From Deltaproteobacteria bacterium (GTDB lineage Bacteria; Desulfobacterota; Dissulfuribacteria; Dissulfuribacterales; QOAL01): a stretch of 33,857 nucleotides of DNA. Shown here in pieces: positions 33,229 to 33,857 of the stretch (within the stretch, counting starts at the first letter, position 1; every line of letters starts with the position of its first letter). Below the pieces are notes generated by a model. That model searched no databases, was not told where the DNA came from, and was given only the letters and a program-made list of their open reading frames with translations. The DNA is taken from assembly GCA_027067775.1 (NCBI GenBank), contig JAMOVK010000098.1:1-33857 (forward strand), given 5' to 3'. Made by a program: the position numbers and the translations under genes.

Positions 33229-33594
33229 TTATTTTTTATGGCATCCGCTACATTTTGTTGGTGCACCATCAGCCTTATGCTCTTTATGACAGCCTTTGCA
33301 GTTGGTATGCATGGCCTTCATGACGCTGTTGAGTTTCTTGTTTTTGAATTCCTTGTTGTGGCATTTGTCACAGGTCTCGATCTTCATGCCAGCCTTGTAT
33401 TCTGAGTGGTTGGGGCCATGGTGACAATCACCGCACTTGAACTTTGCCTGGTGTTTGTGATGATTAAAAGTTACATCTCCTTTTTTGGCCTTTAAGGTAA
33501 TTACATCTGGACCCTCTCCAGCTACTGCCACTCCGGCAACTACAATGCCGAAAAGCAAAGCCATTAAAACAGAAACCATCCTTGCACTACGCAT
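33229..33594 (-). CDS. tetraheme class III (c3-like) cytochrome c
   Basis: A 121-residue periplasmic electron carrier. A signal peptide covers residues 1-25 (MRSARMVSVLMALLFGIVVA, then GVAVA). Four CXXCH heme sites are present: CGDCH (54-58), CDKCH (75-79), CKGCH (99-103) and CSGCH (115-119). Distal His ligands are supplied by VTFNHHKHQAKF and by later His residues. It is Lys-rich, as c3 proteins are. All four sites are CXXCH, whereas classical c3 has some CX4CH, so it is a c3/c7-like variant. Such cytochromes shuttle electrons from periplasmic hydrogenases or formate dehydrogenases to membrane complexes. I start at the ATG at 33594, preceded by AGGAGGAG. It is monocistronic with its own promoter and terminator. 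Confidence 0.94.
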   Translation of the reverse strand: MRSARMVSVLMALLFGIVVAGVAVAGEGPDVITLKAKKGDVTFNHHKHQAKFKCGDCHHGPNHSEYKAGMKIETCDKCHNKEFKNKKLNSVMKAMHTNCKGCHKEHKADGAPTKCSGCHKK

Positions 33595-33649
33595 CCTAAA
33601 CTCCTCCTTTCTTTTTTGTGAACAATAACTCATTTCTTCAATCTATGTT

Positions 33650-33678
33650 TTTTTAACGGAGGGTCACAGATTTGTCAA
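33650..33678 (-). promoter_or_regulatory. promoter of the tetraheme cytochrome gene with adjacent palindrome
   Basis: On the minus strand TTGACA (33678-33673) is followed after 17 nt by TAAAAA (33655-33650), a 4/6 -10. Just upstream, overlapping the -35 by 2 bp, is an 18-bp near-palindrome AACCAAATTAATTAGGTT (33677-33694) that may bind a regulator. Confidence 0.6.
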
Positions 33679-33738
33679 CCAAATTAATTAGGTTATTCAC
33701 AAGGAAGAACTTTGATATCATTTATCATGGACAAAGGA

Positions 33739-33784
33739 ATGCAGATTGGCAGGAGGTGACTTTCACAGGCAGGAAAGCAGGGCC
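33739..33784. repeat. dispersed hairpin repeat, copy B
   Basis: This segment aligns with the reverse complement of 16350-16397. ATGCAG, ATTGGC and AGGAGG blocks correspond in order. The 23 bases 33762-33784 are identical to the complement of 16350-16372. TTGGC (33746-33750) and GCCAA (33782-33786) can pair, echoing the hairpin of copy A. It lies in the non-coding end of the window. Confidence 0.7.
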
Positions 33785-33809
33785 AAGAGCTTCTAGGGCT
33801 TGGCTTTGC

Positions 33810-33853
33810 AGAAATCCAAATTCCCTCGCTCCGCTCGGCTTGAGTGGATTTCT
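33810..33853. repeat. inverted repeat flanking a GC-rich core at the window end
   Basis: Perfect 9-bp arms AGAAATCCA (33810-33818) and TGGATTTCT (33845-33853) flank a 26-nt core with CTCGCTCCGCTCGG. This arrangement is typical of REP-like dispersed elements. It lies 25 bp from copy B of the other repeat and may be part of the same composite element. Confidence 0.6.
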
Positions 33854-33857
33854 TTTG

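Overview
This window looks like chromosome from an anaerobic bacterium of the former Deltaproteobacteria (Desulfobacterota). The evidence is multiheme c-type cytochromes, a Tat-exported four-cluster Fe-S protein, an NrfD-type quinone-interacting membrane protein, a PAS/sigma-54 activator with a Cys motif, and a probable selenoprotein. Two small heat-shock proteins and a myo-inositol-1-phosphate synthase would suit a thermophile (inference). There are no tRNA or rRNA genes, phage genes, transposases or CRISPR arrays.

Layout. 1-125 is the start of a truncated coiled-coil gene. 360-656 is a small unknown gene behind a 31-bp inverted repeat. 678-9148 (minus) is a tightly overlapping operon: proA, a nadD-rsfS fusion, gpmI, a dppF-type ATPase, lon, and a PepT-like M20 peptidase. 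9251-10141 (minus) holds two Hsp20 genes. 10356-11716 (minus) holds a small Cys-rich protein and ino1. 11977-14009 (minus) holds an unknown protein, a GlmU-like left-handed beta-helix protein and a PpiC-type chaperone. Most of these units end in recognisable rho-independent terminators.

14359-15785 (plus) is the most interesting segment. It encodes a periplasmic Fe-S protein, a triheme c7-type cytochrome, and a 55-residue membrane protein whose reading frame is interrupted by one UGA. That UGA is followed by a bacterial SECIS-like hairpin with a GGUC apical loop 18 nt downstream, so I propose an unannotated selenoprotein. 15786-16430 is non-coding and repeat-bearing. It includes one copy of a dispersed repeat whose second copy lies at the right end of the window (33739-33784).

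16431-19264 (minus) is malQ, a GNAT acetyltransferase and a prenyltransferase-like alpha/alpha-toroid protein. 19342-23012 (minus) is hrcA-grpE-dnaK, with a consensus promoter and a CIRCE operator. On the plus strand follow an outer-membrane barrel protein, trpB (long TrpB2-like form) and aat. On the minus strand are aspC-like and truA. 28639-30322 (plus) holds an NrfD-family membrane protein and a Cys-rich MerR regulator behind a 24-bp palindromic promoter/operator. 30345-33594 (minus) holds the sigma-54 activator, an unknown protein and a tetraheme cytochrome.

How the genes work together. There are three themes. One is proteostasis: Lon, the DnaK system, Hsp20 and PpiC. A second is central biosynthesis and housekeeping: proline, NAD, glycolysis, tryptophan, tRNA modification and the N-degron pathway. 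The third is periplasmic/membrane electron transfer (Fe-S protein, cytochromes, NrfD), whose parts are scattered over separate transcription units.
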